From Ophiura sarsii (taxonomy: Eukaryota; Echinodermata; Ophiuroidea; Amphilepidida; Ophiuridae): 64,000 bases of DNA. The notes under the pieces are model-generated. The model saw only the letters and a list, made by a program, of their open reading frames with translations. It was not told the origin of the DNA and searched no databases. The position numbers and the translations under genes are program-made. Shown in pieces: positions 51,501-57,052 of this stretch. The DNA lies in NCBI GenBank assembly GCA_035610835.1, contig CM069457.1, positions 37,536,553 through 37,600,552 on the forward strand, written 5' to 3'. Position 1 is the stretch's first letter. Each line of letters opens with the position of its first letter.

Positions 51501-54179
51501 GCCACCAGAGAGCGCCCTCTATAGCATCGCTTATGAAGACATCTCCTTACCTTCCAACTGTACATATTGTCTCACACATAAACTCCTTAGCGCAGGGTTT
51601 GCATTCTGTATCATACACAGCTATGACACCCTCTGCGCCACCAGAGAGCGCCCTCTATAGCATCGCTTATGAAGACATCTCCTTACCTTCCAACTGTACA
51701 TATTGTCTCACACGTAAACTCCTTAGCGCAGGGTTTGCACTCTGTATCATACATTGCTATGACACCCTCTGCGCCACCAGAGAGCGCCCTCTATAGCATC
51801 GCTTATGAAGACATCTCCTTACCTTCCAACTGTACATATTGTCTCACACATAAACTCCTTAGCGCAGGGTTTGCATTCTGTATCATACACAGCTATGACA
51901 CCCTCTGCGCCACCAGAGAGCGCCCTCTATAGCATCGCTTATGAAGACATCTCCTTACCTTCCAACTGTACATATTGTCTCGCACATAAACTCCTTAGCG
52001 CAGGGTTTGCATTCTGTATCATACATTGCTATGACACCCTCTGCGCCACCAGAGAGCGCCCTCTATAGCATCGCTTATGAAGACATCTCCTTACCTTCCA
52101 ACTGTACATATTGTCTCACACGTAAACTCCTTAGCGCAGGGTTTGCACTCTGTATCATACACTGTTATGACACCCTCTGCGCCACCAGAGAGCGCCCTCT
52201 ATAGCATCGTTTATGAAGACAATCATATCCTTACCTTCCAACTGTACATATTGACTCGCACGTAAACTCCTTAGCGCAGGGTTTGCATTCTGTATCATAC
52301 ACTGCTATGACACCCTCTGCGCCACCAGAGAGCAAACTGAAAAAAAATACAATATTCATATAGATTTAACCACTTAGGCGAAGAAAAAAAACCCTGTTTT
52401 ACGGGCTGACGGACCTGCCAAGGTCGGTCAGTTTTCTTTTGAGTTTTCACCAAAATCTTCAAAAATCAAGGAATTTTTTTAAAATTTGTGAAAAACATTT
52501 TTCAACAGATTTTCAGCCAAAAAACGGCTGATTTTACACGGTTTAAAAAAAAAGAAAATCTAAAAAAATCTAAAAAATGTCTTGAAAAATGCAAAAAGTG
52601 GGTTGGTCTTTTTTATCCCATTTCAACTTACTGCCTCAAATTGTCCCTCGCTCATGATAATTCCCCTCCTATCCTTATTTCCCCATCATTCCTCTTCCAA
52701 CTCATACCATCTTGCCACCTTCCCTTCTCATCCACAACATTTCCCTTCCCTAACCTAAGCACCAGGATTTTGTAGGGCCTAACCTTTATAAATCTCCTCC
52801 CAATTTCCACCTGTTCTCAGCTTGTTTACGCCTCCCATCCCAACACTCTCCAACTCAAAACCTATTTCCTTCTTCTCTCCTAATTCTCCTGACATCATAA
52901 TAATAGTTAATACTCCTTAAACATGATCTCCATTCCCCTCCTCATCCCTATACCCCCCCCCCTCGCCCCTCCCCCTCGGTCACTCGGCATATATAAGTAT
53001 CCACATCCAATAAAGCCATTGGAAAAGGTCAAGATTTCGCCAAATGATGCTGTTGACATACTTTATTCTTTTGAAAAAAGGAGTGCATTTTAGTGAATTT
53101 CATCGATGTTTAGGGCTAGTAATTGTATTTTTGACTGGAGTAAAATGGAGAGAGAAAAGAGAAAACCTGTGATATTTGGCTTGTTTTAGTTTGCTAACAG
53201 CCTAACATACTTCTTGAATTTCTGCAGTGAAATCCGGACTCCATTTATAACATTGGTCCCAGTTTTCTCGCAAGTGCGAGTGAGGCTGTTATAGGGTAGA
53301 CTCTGAGATAAGAGTGTCTGTGTGTTACGCCATTTACCATTTAGGGGTATCAATATGGTTATAAATGTGATGCGATCTGTGAAAACCCGCCACATGTCGG
53401 GATTTTTCCTATTGGAGATATTTATATCATAATAAAGCTGAATCTGTGCTGATTACAGAACTGTTTCGATCATTTTTCTACGATCACTACAACAAAAGTT
53501 ATGAGTGAATGATGATTGTGATGTCATAAAACGCTATAAAACAAGAAATCATGAAAACAGGCCATAAAAGATACATAGTTCAATAGAATAACATTATAAG
53601 GCTACTTAGAAAAGTGACTTAAGTAAGTTTTTGAAGGTGAAATTTCATAAAGGTGATGACACAAAGTAATAGAAATTAATTTTCTAAACAAAATCTTTAA
53701 AAAAAATGATTTTTTTTTAAATTTTATTTATTTATTTTTATTTTTTATTTTACCCATAATCCCTATTTCACATTTTGCGACATCCGACGGGTTTTCACAG
53801 ATCACATCACAAATGTTCTTTATAACATTTAAGGTTTTAGAATTGCATTGACGAGCATTGGTAGCCATTTGGCGGGAGAATGACCCACCAACTCTGGGTT
53901 TGACCCATACACTCTTCTATCCATCTCTATTCCCACTCTCAACCCCCCCCCCCCCCCTCCCAGTCCAATCCCATCCAACCTCATACAAAACCTCAATCAC
54001 ACTTACTATCTACATTCAGTGGAATCAATATCCAAGGCATGGACTCCATTGGCATGGATACGCTGTACATCTTTGGTCTTACACAGCTCTAAGCTGAACG
54101 TCCTCCGCGTCACCTCCGCTCTTGGCAGTGCGTCCGGTCGGTGCGTCCCCATCGCTCTGGCGTTGAGAAATTTCAACAT
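15464..54179 (-). CDS. ERCC8: ERCC8/CSA, complete nine-exon gene (DNA excision repair WD40 protein)
   Basis: CSA is the WD40 receptor of the CUL4-DDB1 ligase that ubiquitinates stalled RNA polymerase II and CSB in nuclear transcription-coupled repair. I joined nine minus-strand segments: 54179-54007, 52336-52235, 48769-48564, 45832-45697, 43869-43766, 41347-41223, 39218-39021, 17500-17405 and 15520-15464. All introns are GT-AG, phases close at every junction, and the sum is 1197 nt, giving 398 aa plus stop (human CSA is 396 aa). Alignment to the human protein, from memory, is collinear from start to stop. Conserved parts are the N-terminal DDB1-binding helix region (residues 1-57), [18 protein letters not shown] in exon 3, the WDVR (DWD box, about 214-217) in exon 5, and the acidic C-terminus WSSDED. 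Introns are about 1.7, 3.5, 2.7, 1.8, 2.4, 2.0, 21.5 and 1.9 kb. Identity is firm; exact ends rest on splice-site reading. Confidence 0.96.
15855..16850. repeat. 40-bp hairpin minisatellite in ERCC8 intron 8
   Basis: About 24 units of GTTTGTTTTGCTGTCTACTG / AAGATAGCAGTACACAAATA. Each unit contains GCTRTCT-ACTGA-AGATAGC, a 7-bp stem with a 5-nt loop (one G-T pair in most units). Because 40 is not a multiple of 3, each frame shows a 40-residue period; the open frames here are by-products. Confidence 0.95.
16851..17404. other. ERCC8 intron 8, no further feature
   Basis: Unique-looking AT-rich intron sequence between the minisatellite and the exon 8 donor. Confidence 0.5.
17405..17500 (-). CDS. 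ERCC8: ERCC8 exon 8
   Basis: Residues 349-380. [16 protein letters not shown] matches human ELYSGSRDCNILAWVP (last WD blade), then an acidic [10 protein letters not shown] tail. The acceptor is TTTTATAG|GAGCTT and the donor is CAGAAG|GTTAGT. If the donor were not used, the frame would stop three codons later at 17396-17398. The match of exon 9 to the human C-terminus argues for splicing. Confidence 0.93.
17578..17825. mobile_element. CACTTTCC MITE, full length
   Basis: Left TTAGCACTTTCCATGCGGC, right GCAGCGTGGAAAGTGTTAA. Confidence 0.85.
18255..18503. mobile_element. CACTTTCC MITE at duplication edge (copy 1)
   Basis: Left end TCAACTTTCCACGGGGC, right GCTGCGTAGAAAGTGTTAA. Partner of 26500-26748. 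A hAT-like GTGCGCCACTGG end abuts on the left. Confidence 0.82.
19437..19678. mobile_element. CACTTTCC MITE
   Basis: TTAACACTTTCCACGCGGC to GCATGGAAAGCGTTAA. Partner of 27662-27904. Confidence 0.85.
20284..20648. mobile_element. TTAA element, AGGCATATTATGTGATC family, long snap-back
   Basis: Arms of about 150 bp are near-perfect inverted repeats (AAATCATGGTTTTAGAGTGA at the centre). The same sequence in copy 2 of the duplication has the empty TTAA at 28536-28539, so this inserted after the duplication. Confidence 0.92.
21620..21848. mobile_element. CACTTTCC MITE
   Basis: TTAACACTTTCCATGCGGC to CACATAGAAAGTGTTAA. Partner of 29547-29780. Confidence 0.85.
22273..22519. mobile_element. CACTTTCC MITE, opposite orientation
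   Basis: Begins TTAACACTTTCCACGCAGCA; the right end is eroded (GCCGCGTGTAAAGTTG). Partner of 30950-31193. Confidence 0.82.
23927..24174. mobile_element. TTAGGCGAC-family MITE (copy 1)
   Basis: TTAGGCGAGGAAAAAACACC with CCTGTTTTACGGGCC, to TTTTTTCGTCGCCTAA. Present at the same place in copy 2, so older than the duplication. Confidence 0.82.
24631..26499. other. Unduplicated spacer between segmental copies
   Basis: No gene seen. A single GCTATCTTCAGTAGATAGCA hairpin, the minisatellite core in the opposite orientation, occurs at about 25889-25908. A GGGGGTGG tract lies near 25470. Confidence 0.55.
26500..26748. mobile_element. CACTTTCC MITE at duplication edge (copy 2)
   Basis: TTAACATTTTCCATGTGGC to GCCGCGTGGAAAGTGTCAA. 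Confidence 0.82.
27662..27904. mobile_element. CACTTTCC MITE
   Basis: Near-identical to 19437-19678. Confidence 0.85.
29547..29780. mobile_element. CACTTTCC MITE, first of a tandem set
   Basis: Followed at about 380-bp steps by 29932 and 30308, each with the same GTCAGCACTTGACATG-type flank, so the MITE was amplified with its flanks rather than inserted three times. Confidence 0.85.
29932..30166. mobile_element. CACTTTCC MITE, second of the tandem set
   Basis: TTAACACTTTCCATACGGC to CACATGAAAAGTGTTAA. Confidence 0.85.
30308..30555. mobile_element. CACTTTCC MITE, third of the tandem set
   Basis: TTAACACATTCCAAACGGC to GCCGCGTGGAAAGTGTTAA. Confidence 0.85.
30950..31193. mobile_element. CACTTTCC MITE, opposite orientation
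   Basis: TTAACACTTTCCATGCAGCA to CCGCTTGTAAAGTTG. Confidence 0.82.
31376..31428. repeat. G-rich tract
   Basis: About 50 nt, nearly all G with a few T, on the plus strand. Copy 1 has a C-run at the matching place (about 23015), the opposite strand composition. Confidence 0.85.
31715..31858. mobile_element. Fragment of the CTGTAAAACAAGTTAATTTCGCG MITE family
   Basis: Ends TTAACTTGTTTTACAGTA. Repeated TTCGCGAA motifs as in 36387-37121. Absent from copy 1, so a later gain. Confidence 0.7.
32040..32590. repeat. 144-bp tandem repeat, four units
   Basis: The CACACTTGGGACAGAC block recurs at about 32098, 32242, 32386 and 32530. Copy 1 has a single unit at about 23803. Confidence 0.88.
32649..32888. 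mobile_element. TTAGGCGAC-family MITE (copy 2)
   Basis: Orthologous insertion to 23927-24174. Confidence 0.8.
33525..33817 (-). mobile_element. TTAA element with CCCTAAC ends and tRNA-like core (second copy)
   Basis: Ends CCCTAACTCTCC and, complemented, CCCTAACGCTCC, beside TCAA and TTAA. The minus strand has TAGCTCAGTCGGTACAGCA (A box) and GGTTCGATCC (B box). The matching site in copy 1 (near 24500) is an empty TTAA, so this inserted after the duplication. Confidence 0.82.
34425..34672. mobile_element. MITE with TATAGTCCCTGTCATA ends
   Basis: TATAGTCCCTGTCATATTTC at the left and GTATTATGACAGAGACTATA at the right. Inner TTGGACATAATTC/GAATTATGTCCAA pair. Related to 47353-47698 and 41671-41885. 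Confidence 0.75.
34890..35219. mobile_element. Palindrome-array MITE
   Basis: The termini GGAAAAAGTGTACTTTA and TAAAGTATACTTTTTCC are inverted. Between them are six to seven CCAGTATCG-NN-CGATACTGG palindromes (up to about 26 bp), spaced about 25-40 bp. The sibling at 9835-10098 keeps only the right end. Confidence 0.88.
35221..35510. mobile_element. Partial relative of the 37316 TTAA element
   Basis: CACTTTGTTTATGTC, TTGACCAAACAGGCTA and AAGATAAGCCATGATTA blocks match the arm of 37316-38795. Termini not found. Confidence 0.65.
35971..36348. mobile_element. TTAGGCGAC-family MITE
   Basis: TTAGGCAACACACAAAAAAG with CCCTGTTCTACGGG, to GTAGAATGGGGTTTC and TCGTCGCCTTT. Confidence 0.7.
36387..37121. 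mobile_element. TA-flanked MITE with CTGTAAAACAAGTTAATT ends
   Basis: CTGTAAAACAAGTTAATTTC at the left and AATTAACTTGGTTTACAG at the right, each beside TA. Several TTCGCGAA motifs. Fits a mariner-type non-autonomous element. Confidence 0.78.
37316..38795. mobile_element. 1.48-kb TTAA element with arms of several hundred bp, inserted in an exon 7 relic
   Basis: Ends GGATGTGTCCAGCAAG and CTTGCTGGACACCTCC beside TTAA. The inverted arms continue through AACAAAAGAAAGTATACACT and the AAGATAAACCATGATTAGCA block for about 390 bp once the nested element is removed. No transposase frame. Confidence 0.85.
37617..38143. mobile_element. TTAA element with CCCTTTGAACCC ends, nested
   Basis: TTAACCCTTTGAACCCTGA at the left and GGGTTCAAAGGGTTAA at the right. 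Inserted in the left arm of 37316-38795; the intact right arm shows the undisturbed order. Internal GGCCGCTATAGCGGCC palindrome. Confidence 0.85.
39021..39218 (-). CDS. ERCC8: ERCC8 exon 7
   Basis: Residues 283-348, phase 0 at both ends. [12 protein letters not shown] aligns with human VNYGKVCNNSKK, and [19 protein letters not shown] with ITMLKGHYKTVDCCVFQS. The acceptor is ATTTTCAG|ATCAAC and the donor is TATCAG|GTAAGA. An imperfect hairpin lies about 130 bp upstream of the acceptor (39349-39426). Confidence 0.95.
39349..39426. repeat. Hairpin upstream of ERCC8 exon 7
   Basis: ACAAAGGATCAGTGATT and the complementary arm with TTCACTGAATAGGTAC/GTACCTATTCAGTGAA at the tip; arms of about 38 bp with a few mismatches, in intron 6 near the acceptor. 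Confidence 0.8.
39437..39795. repeat. Dispersed repeat, partner of 13740-14222
   Basis: Same ordered blocks as the first copy, ending in the same C-run. Confidence 0.7.
40258..40610. repeat. Dispersed repeat with TATAGCGC...AAAGCGCT and GGAGGAAACCGGAGAAAACC
   Basis: Resembles 3' ends of widespread invertebrate retroposons by its GCGCTTT inverted pair and conserved GGAAACCGGAGAAAACC box. Class not established. Confidence 0.45.
40640..40795. repeat. Dispersed repeat, also at about 42625-42715
   Basis: TTTAAAGATGGCAGCCATAT and GAGGGATGCGGGGACCCAGT blocks shared in order by both sites. Confidence 0.65.
40893..41160 (-). pseudogene. Two partial copies of ERCC8 exon 6 3' end plus donor
   Basis: About 75 bp matching the 3' part of exon 6 and its donor recur at about 41078-41155 and 40897-40975, separated by CATGTGATACCCAT-type filler. 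The nearer copy still reads [20 protein letters not shown] before an intact GTAAGT. The farther one is decayed, with an in-frame TGA. Neither has an acceptor, so they are probably non-functional exon relics with decoy donors. Confidence 0.85.
41223..41347 (-). CDS. ERCC8: ERCC8 exon 6
   Basis: Residues 241-282. [19 protein letters not shown] aligns with human TAHNGKVNGLCFTSDGLHL, followed by [18 protein letters not shown]. The acceptor is TTTCCACAG|TTCAC and the donor is ACTG|GTAAGT (phase 0). Two downstream partial copies are listed separately. Confidence 0.96.
41423..41670. mobile_element. CACTTTCC MITE, intact reference copy
   Basis: TTAACACTTTCCACGCAGCA at the left and GCCGTGTGGAAAGTGTTAA at the right, 248 bp, non-coding. 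About 17 copies of this family occur in the window, nearly all ending in TTAA, so TTAA is the likely target duplication. CAC termini plus TTAA suggest a piggyBac-type parent. Confidence 0.9.
41671..41885. mobile_element. Degenerate MITE of the TATAGTCCCTGTCATA family
   Basis: TACTATGGACATAATTC to GGAATTATGTCCAAAGTA; abuts the preceding MITE. Confidence 0.6.
41886..43014. other. ERCC8 intron 5, no gene
   Basis: Unassigned apart from the dispersed repeat near 42625-42715. Confidence 0.5.
43015..43368. mobile_element. TTAA element, GGTAGATGACC family, intact
   Basis: TTAAAGGTAGATGACCCGAT to ATCGGAACATCTACCTTTAA. It includes the uninterrupted TTTTTTAAGGATGACC site that is filled in the 61247 copy. 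Confidence 0.88.
43766..43869 (-). CDS. ERCC8: ERCC8 exon 5, carrying the DWD box
   Basis: Residues 207-240. [21 protein letters not shown] matches human [21 protein letters not shown]. The WDVR is the WDxR motif used by CUL4-DDB1 receptors. The acceptor is CCTACAG|TCGTG and the donor is AGCAG|GTAGGC. A candidate Helitron ends its 5' side about 120 bp upstream of this acceptor. Confidence 0.96.
43993..45172. mobile_element. Candidate non-autonomous Helitron
   Basis: The 3' end has a GCCCGTCC-GCA-GGACGGGC hairpin (45144-45162), 6 nt, then CTAG followed by T. The proposed 5' end is TCTTACTATAATTC after A. Insertion between A and T, a terminal hairpin and CTRR are Helitron hallmarks. The interior is G-rich, with two to three diverged units of about 250 bp (44355-44960). 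No Rep/helicase. Confidence 0.65.
45173..45696. other. ERCC8 intron 4, no further feature
   Basis: AT-rich sequence between the Helitron 3' end and the exon 4 donor. Confidence 0.5.
45697..45832 (-). CDS. ERCC8: ERCC8 exon 4
   Basis: Residues 162-205 plus both flanking split codons. It carries [18 protein letters not shown], nearly identical to human [18 protein letters not shown], then [14 protein letters not shown]. The acceptor is TTTTCACTAG|TTGGTG and the donor is GGGAG|GTGAGT. Confidence 0.96.
46420..47284 (-). mobile_element. CR1/L2-like non-LTR retrotransposon, 5'-truncated
   Basis: The 199-codon frame (46682-47281) is the C-terminal reverse transcriptase region: [48 protein letters not shown] and [17 protein letters not shown] are CR1/L2-type signatures. 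After a stop, the tail [15 protein letters not shown] continues. The rest (RT palm YxDD, endonuclease) is missing. The 3' part has a GCGCTGCGTTCTTTATGTAG duplication. Dead copy in ERCC8 intron 3. Confidence 0.9.
47353..47698. mobile_element. MITE with TATACTCCCTGTCATA ends
   Basis: TATACTCCCTGTCATAATGC at the left, AACTATGACAGGGAGTATA at the right; long inner match TTGGACATAATTC. Confidence 0.8.
47717..47777 (-). pseudogene. Partial copy of ERCC8 exon 3 3' end plus donor
   Basis: GGTGTGGATCC, TTGAATCAATTACCTGCTAT and ACAGTG blocks match the exon 3 donor region (48540-48590). An extra base breaks the frame. The donor AGCAG|GTAATT is intact. Confidence 0.78.
48180..48540. repeat. Dispersed repeat shared with FBXW9 intron (62841-63180)
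   Basis: TGTATTTGTGCCATTTGTTT, ACGTTTTATAGATTTTA, AGTGCCCTCTCCCTTTTTTG and CCGTAAAGTCGGATGTACAT follow in the same order at both sites. Confidence 0.82.
48564..48769 (-). CDS. ERCC8: ERCC8 exon 3
   Basis: Residues 93-160 and one base of Val161. It contains the most recognisable CSA block, [18 protein letters not shown], then LKIWDTNTL and the [12 protein letters not shown] strand. The acceptor is TTCACAG|ATCAAAT and the donor is AGCAG|GTAATT. It joins exon 2 through a split Arg codon (AG|A) and exon 4 through a split Val codon (G|TT). Confidence 0.97.
48850..49442. repeat. 25-27-bp hairpin minisatellite in ERCC8 intron 2
   Basis: About 23 units of CTGTCTACTGAAGATAGCAC plus AAATG or ACATCCTT. 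The TCTACTGAAGATAGCA core is the same as in the 40-bp array at 15855-16850, in the same orientation. Confidence 0.95.
49560..50060. mobile_element. Fragment of the 59446 long-TIR element family
   Basis: GATGTCCAGTTGCTTGTGTG and GTCAATGAT/GTGAACAACCCTATTT-type blocks match the right arm of 59446-60229. Confidence 0.6.
50307..50548. mobile_element. CACTTTCC MITE with damaged left end
   Basis: Left TTAACGCGGC (the CACTTTCCA is lost), right GCCGCATGGAAAGTGTTAA. Confidence 0.8.
50635..52234 (-). repeat. Tandem array of eleven extra ERCC8 exon-2 copies with donor sites (136-bp unit)
   Basis: Directly downstream of the functional exon, in gene direction, the exon plus about 37 bp of intron head repeats. 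Exon-copy 3' ends fall at 52095, 51959, 51823, 51687, 51551, 51415, 51279, 51143, 51007, 50871 and 50735, an exact 136-bp period apart from one 140-bp first step. Every copy keeps GGAAG|GTAAGG and shows no indel or stop in the ERCC8 frame. Differences are point changes, such as Ala/Thr/Ser in GVIxVYD and Thr/Met before Cys. Copies lack the T-rich acceptor; the homology begins at GCTCTCTGG inside the exon. Read-through of any donor gives AGG TAA, an immediate stop. The lowest copy degrades near 50690. Confidence 0.93.
52235..52336 (-). CDS. ERCC8: ERCC8 exon 2, functional copy at the head of a tandem exon array
   Basis: Residues 58-92 (part of WD blade 1), 102 nt, phase 2 at both ends. The acceptor is a strong T-run followed by CAG and the donor is GGAAG|GTAAGG. 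The product reads [14 protein letters not shown] then [11 protein letters not shown], aligning with human MLSGGSDGVIVLYD and YTCKAVCSIGR. This is the only copy in the array with a polypyrimidine acceptor. It also keeps Thr-Cys where several copies have Met-Cys, as expected if it alone is selected. Confidence 0.94.
52377..52620. mobile_element. TTAGGCGAC-family MITE, right end lost
   Basis: TTAGGCGAAGAAAAAAAACC with CCTGTTTTACGGGC; interior AAAAAACGGCTGATTTTA as in sibling copies. It lies about 40 bp upstream of the exon 2 acceptor. Confidence 0.75.
52621..54006. other. ERCC8 intron 1, no gene
   Basis: Includes C-rich and TTTATTTATTTTTA low-complexity tracts (about 52953, 53705-53750, 53942). 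Confidence 0.55.
54007..54179 (-). CDS. ERCC8: ERCC8 exon 1 (start codon)
   Basis: Encodes residues 1-57 and two bases of Tyr58. It begins MLKFLNAR, close to the human N-terminus MLGFLSAR, and continues to the conserved [15 protein letters not shown] stretch that leads into blade 1. The start ATG at 54179-54177 has A at -3. The donor reads GATA|GTAAGT. The N-terminal helices are the DDB1-binding element in the human protein. No 5' UTR or core promoter could be recognised upstream. Confidence 0.95.
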
Positions 54180-55063
54180 AGTCTTTGGCGTAGTTCTACC
54201 CTCTCAGGTTCAATACTTTGAGAAATTTGCACACTGCATAAACTCTTTTAGTGGTCTCAAATTGCATCAATGGTGCTATAAATTATACATCGAACATATG
54301 GATGTCATAAAGCCATAAGTCCAATGAAAACTGCCAACCCTGTGTTCAGAAAACAGAGAAAGAGCAATAATTGTAGATTTTTTTATTTCTAGGTACAAGC
54401 TCTAAGTCATCTAGGTTACGAGCTTCTGGGCAGATTAGATTGTAATTACAAACGCTAAAAAACCCTGTGTTTAATGTGCACTTTGGAAGGTTTGTGCTAC
54501 CTCCAGTATAGCATTGTATCATTTTTAGCAAATATTCGTGCCTCAGCAACCTTACTGCATTTGTCCTAGCTATCTTCAAGAGATTACACTTGCGCTATCT
54601 TCAGTACAGAGCATTCATGCTATCTTCAGTAGAAAGCATTTTATCACTGTTCTGTCAAACTCAAAACCTTGTATGTTTTTCTGGCCCTTCAACATATGTA
54701 TAAAATGAAACTGAACATTGGTTATGCATTGGAAGTTCGGGGGCAGGGGAGGGGGGGTCCCCCCAAAATGGGATTTTGTTGGTGGTTTTTCAACAACAAA
54801 AAATTAGAAAAAAAATTCAAAATGTTTCCTTTTTTTTTAAACGAATCAAAATGGTTCCAAAAATTTCCCCAAACTGTTCTAAAAAGTTTAAAAATTGAAA
54901 ATTTGAAACAAATGGGTGGGTCGCCGTCAGGCCCGTACAACCAGTGACACTGATACAACAGAGATTTTTTTGTCACCTTTCAAATTATGAATAGGACTGT
55001 GTACATTATGCAAATCACTATCACTAATTGCCATTACATATTAGTAGTATTACTAGCCAGCAC
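54180..55063. other. ERCC8 upstream region
   Basis: No TATA box, CpG-rich block or core promoter could be assigned. Two stray CTATCTTCAGTA minisatellite cores (54594 and 54618) and a TTAGGCGAC-family fragment (about 54735-54977) are present. Confidence 0.5.
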
Positions 55064-55258
55064 CAGTGGCGTAGCTACCGGGGAGGAAGCCCTTTGTGCC
55101 CCCGCCCCCATTTATGCCCCGCCCCAGTCTCCGGATTTACAAGGACCATTTTTTGCGGGCGTTAAGTGTACAACATGCCCTTACCCTCCACTACCCTCAA
55201 ATATTCTGAGCTGACTGAAAAAATATTTGGGCACCCTTTTACAAAAAATCTGATTTTG

Positions 55259-55289
<31 letters not shown>

Positions 55290-55304
55290 CTAGCTACGCC
55301 ACTG
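55064..55304. mobile_element. hAT-like MITE with CAGTGGCGTAGCTA ends
   Basis: CAGTGGCGTAGCTA at the left and TAGCTACGCCACTG at the right, a widespread hAT terminal type. The flanks CCAGCAC and CCAGTCAC look like a mutated 8-bp target duplication. Internal C/A-run. Confidence 0.85.
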
Positions 55305-55697
55305 CCAGTCACATATTGAGGCGATTTGAAGGCACTCGAGTGGACTATGAAATACAAATCGCCCACAGCAACTCGGCAGATTGAAAGACCAGTCGCGCAC
55401 AAGTTGGATTGAAGTCAACTGCAGCGATTCAAGCCTAGTGACCTGGTGTGACTTGTGGAAAGTTGCGTGAGGTAATGGTCGCAGCTGACTTGATTGCATT
55501 CGGTTGAACAACAAAGGAAGTAAATTACGTCACTTGGGGCGACCCGGATCGCAAAGCGACGTATGGTACCAGCATTTATGCATGAATTACTTTAATGTTG
55601 TGTTTGAGTAGCAATGGACCAATTGTTTGGTACTTCAAAGATCTTGTAGGAAATTGTGGGTATTTGGGCTTTTATAGTGCTAATGTCGCCAAAAAAG

Positions 55698-56085
55698 AGG
55701 TGGAGGTGGCCGAGCGGTCTAGCGCACTGTACCGTCGGTTGTGAGGTTTCATTCAAGCACAGAATCATGGGTTCAAATCTCCTTGAAACCAAGATTCATT
55801 GCTTACCCTAAAAAGTTTCTATCTACATGTAGGTTGGAAATTCTACAATCACATCTTGATTAAGTAAGGTTAGTTTATTGGATCCTCTTTCCGTGGTTAA
55901 GCTGATATTCGGATTTAATTGGAGAATTTCTCTTCCGCCCCATTCACTTTGTACAATGTGCAGGTTCGAAGAGTCCCGTGTATTCAGACGATTCACCCTG
56001 AACAATGAAAAATAGTTGCAGACCTCATCATAAAGAGTAGGGGATCATCCCGGGTCTGTTACCTGTACCCAAATATTCCATTAGT
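55698..56085 (+). mobile_element. tRNA-derived SINE, copy 1
   Basis: The head GGTGGCCGAGCGGTCTAGCG (A box, Leu/Ser-type) and GGGTTCAAATCTCC (B box) is followed by a tRNA-unrelated body shared with 57053-57480 (AAAAAGTTTCTATCTACATG and GGGGATCATCCCGGGTCTGT blocks). Confidence 0.85.
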
Positions 56086-56335
56086 ATTCCTAGGTTTCAG
56101 GAAATACGCAGTGCGACAATATATTAATATATAAAATGAATTCTGCACTATGTATCGAATAGATAGATAGATAAAAGGCCCAAAGTTGAGCTTCGATATC
56201 GATAGGTTTGGCCTTAATGCTGATTGCTGATTTATAACATACTTTCGGTTGCAGGTCGTGGAGACTTAGAGTAGTTTGTGTGGACTACAAATCGCTCACA
56301 GCAACTTGACAGATCAAACAACCAGTTGTGCCAGT

Positions 56336-56575
56336 AGCGTATCTCCCGGGGGAGGGGGGCAAAGTGCCCTCCCATGACGACTCTGATCAAGCACGAGCAG
56401 TTCAAACTACCGAGCTAAAAGGGGAAGTGATTTTTTCCTTGTAACCTTAAAATGGGGGAGGGGGGCAAGGGGCCCCAATTTTAGTTGGGTCGTTTTAGAT
56501 TAGTAAGTCGGTTAGTTACCGAGCTCGATTTTTGGCGCCTGTTTGGCTGTTTGGGGACGCCATGTTACCAGCCCC
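56336..56575. mobile_element. hAT-related fragment, also in the segmental duplication
   Basis: CAGTAGCGTATCTCCC start and GGACGCCATGTTA block match about 19908-20100 and 28128-28330. Confidence 0.6.
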
Positions 56576-56699
56576 CAACATTAATATACAATATAACTGA
56601 ACACAGTCATCGGCTCATCGCGTATTTAAATCACAAAGTATGTAATCAACAGAGGCTGAGCAGTAATATAAATATCATGTTCTATGCCCCGCAATTAAA

Positions 56700-56769
56700 A
56701 CGTAATAAACGCATACATTTCACAGCATATTTCGGGAAATTCTGTGAAATGTATGCGTTTATATTACGT
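56700..56769. repeat. Hairpin
   Basis: CGTAATAAACGCATACATTT with its complement; arms of about 27 bp. Confidence 0.85.
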
Positions 56770-56894
56770 TTACGGCCCCATATACGGGGCAGCAAACACG
56801 ATATTGCACAACAGAGCTATCACAGTATCAGTATCATCCATTCAATGACCATACTCCAATCCAGACGGTAAGCGTTGTACTTGTATGACTGTAT

Positions 56895-56996
56895 GTCAGC
56901 CGCCGAGAGTTGTTTCAACATACTTCAACGGAATAAACCTCATACTCCATACACGGTTTATTCCGTGAAACGACTCCCGGTGGCTGACATACAACG
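56895..56996. repeat. Hairpin
   Basis: GTATGTCAGCCGCCGAGAGT and GTGGCTGACATAC with inner GGAATAAACC/GGTTTATTCC; imperfect arms of about 45 bp. Confidence 0.8.
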
Positions 56997-57052
56997 CTAA
57001 CCAATCCAGACCTACATTTTGTAAATCCAAACTTTAAACTATATATATTGAG

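Noticed and set aside
50735..52095. Use of the extra exon 2 copies as additional in-frame exons
   Set aside because: The functional exon is 102 nt and symmetric, but copies lack a T-rich acceptor. The AG sites present (TATAG|AGGGCG and ATAAG|CGATG) put the copy out of frame, and unspliced read-through stops at AGG TAA.
50672..52265. Series of plus-strand 87-codon open frames ([20 protein letters not shown] type) with a 136-bp period
   Set aside because: They are antisense shadows of the ERCC8 exon 2 array; the minus-strand frame matches CSA and has the correct splice phases.
55698..55790. Functional Leu/Ser tRNA
   Set aside because: Head of a SINE: a second copy with the same tRNA-unrelated body lies at 57053, and the stems are imperfect.
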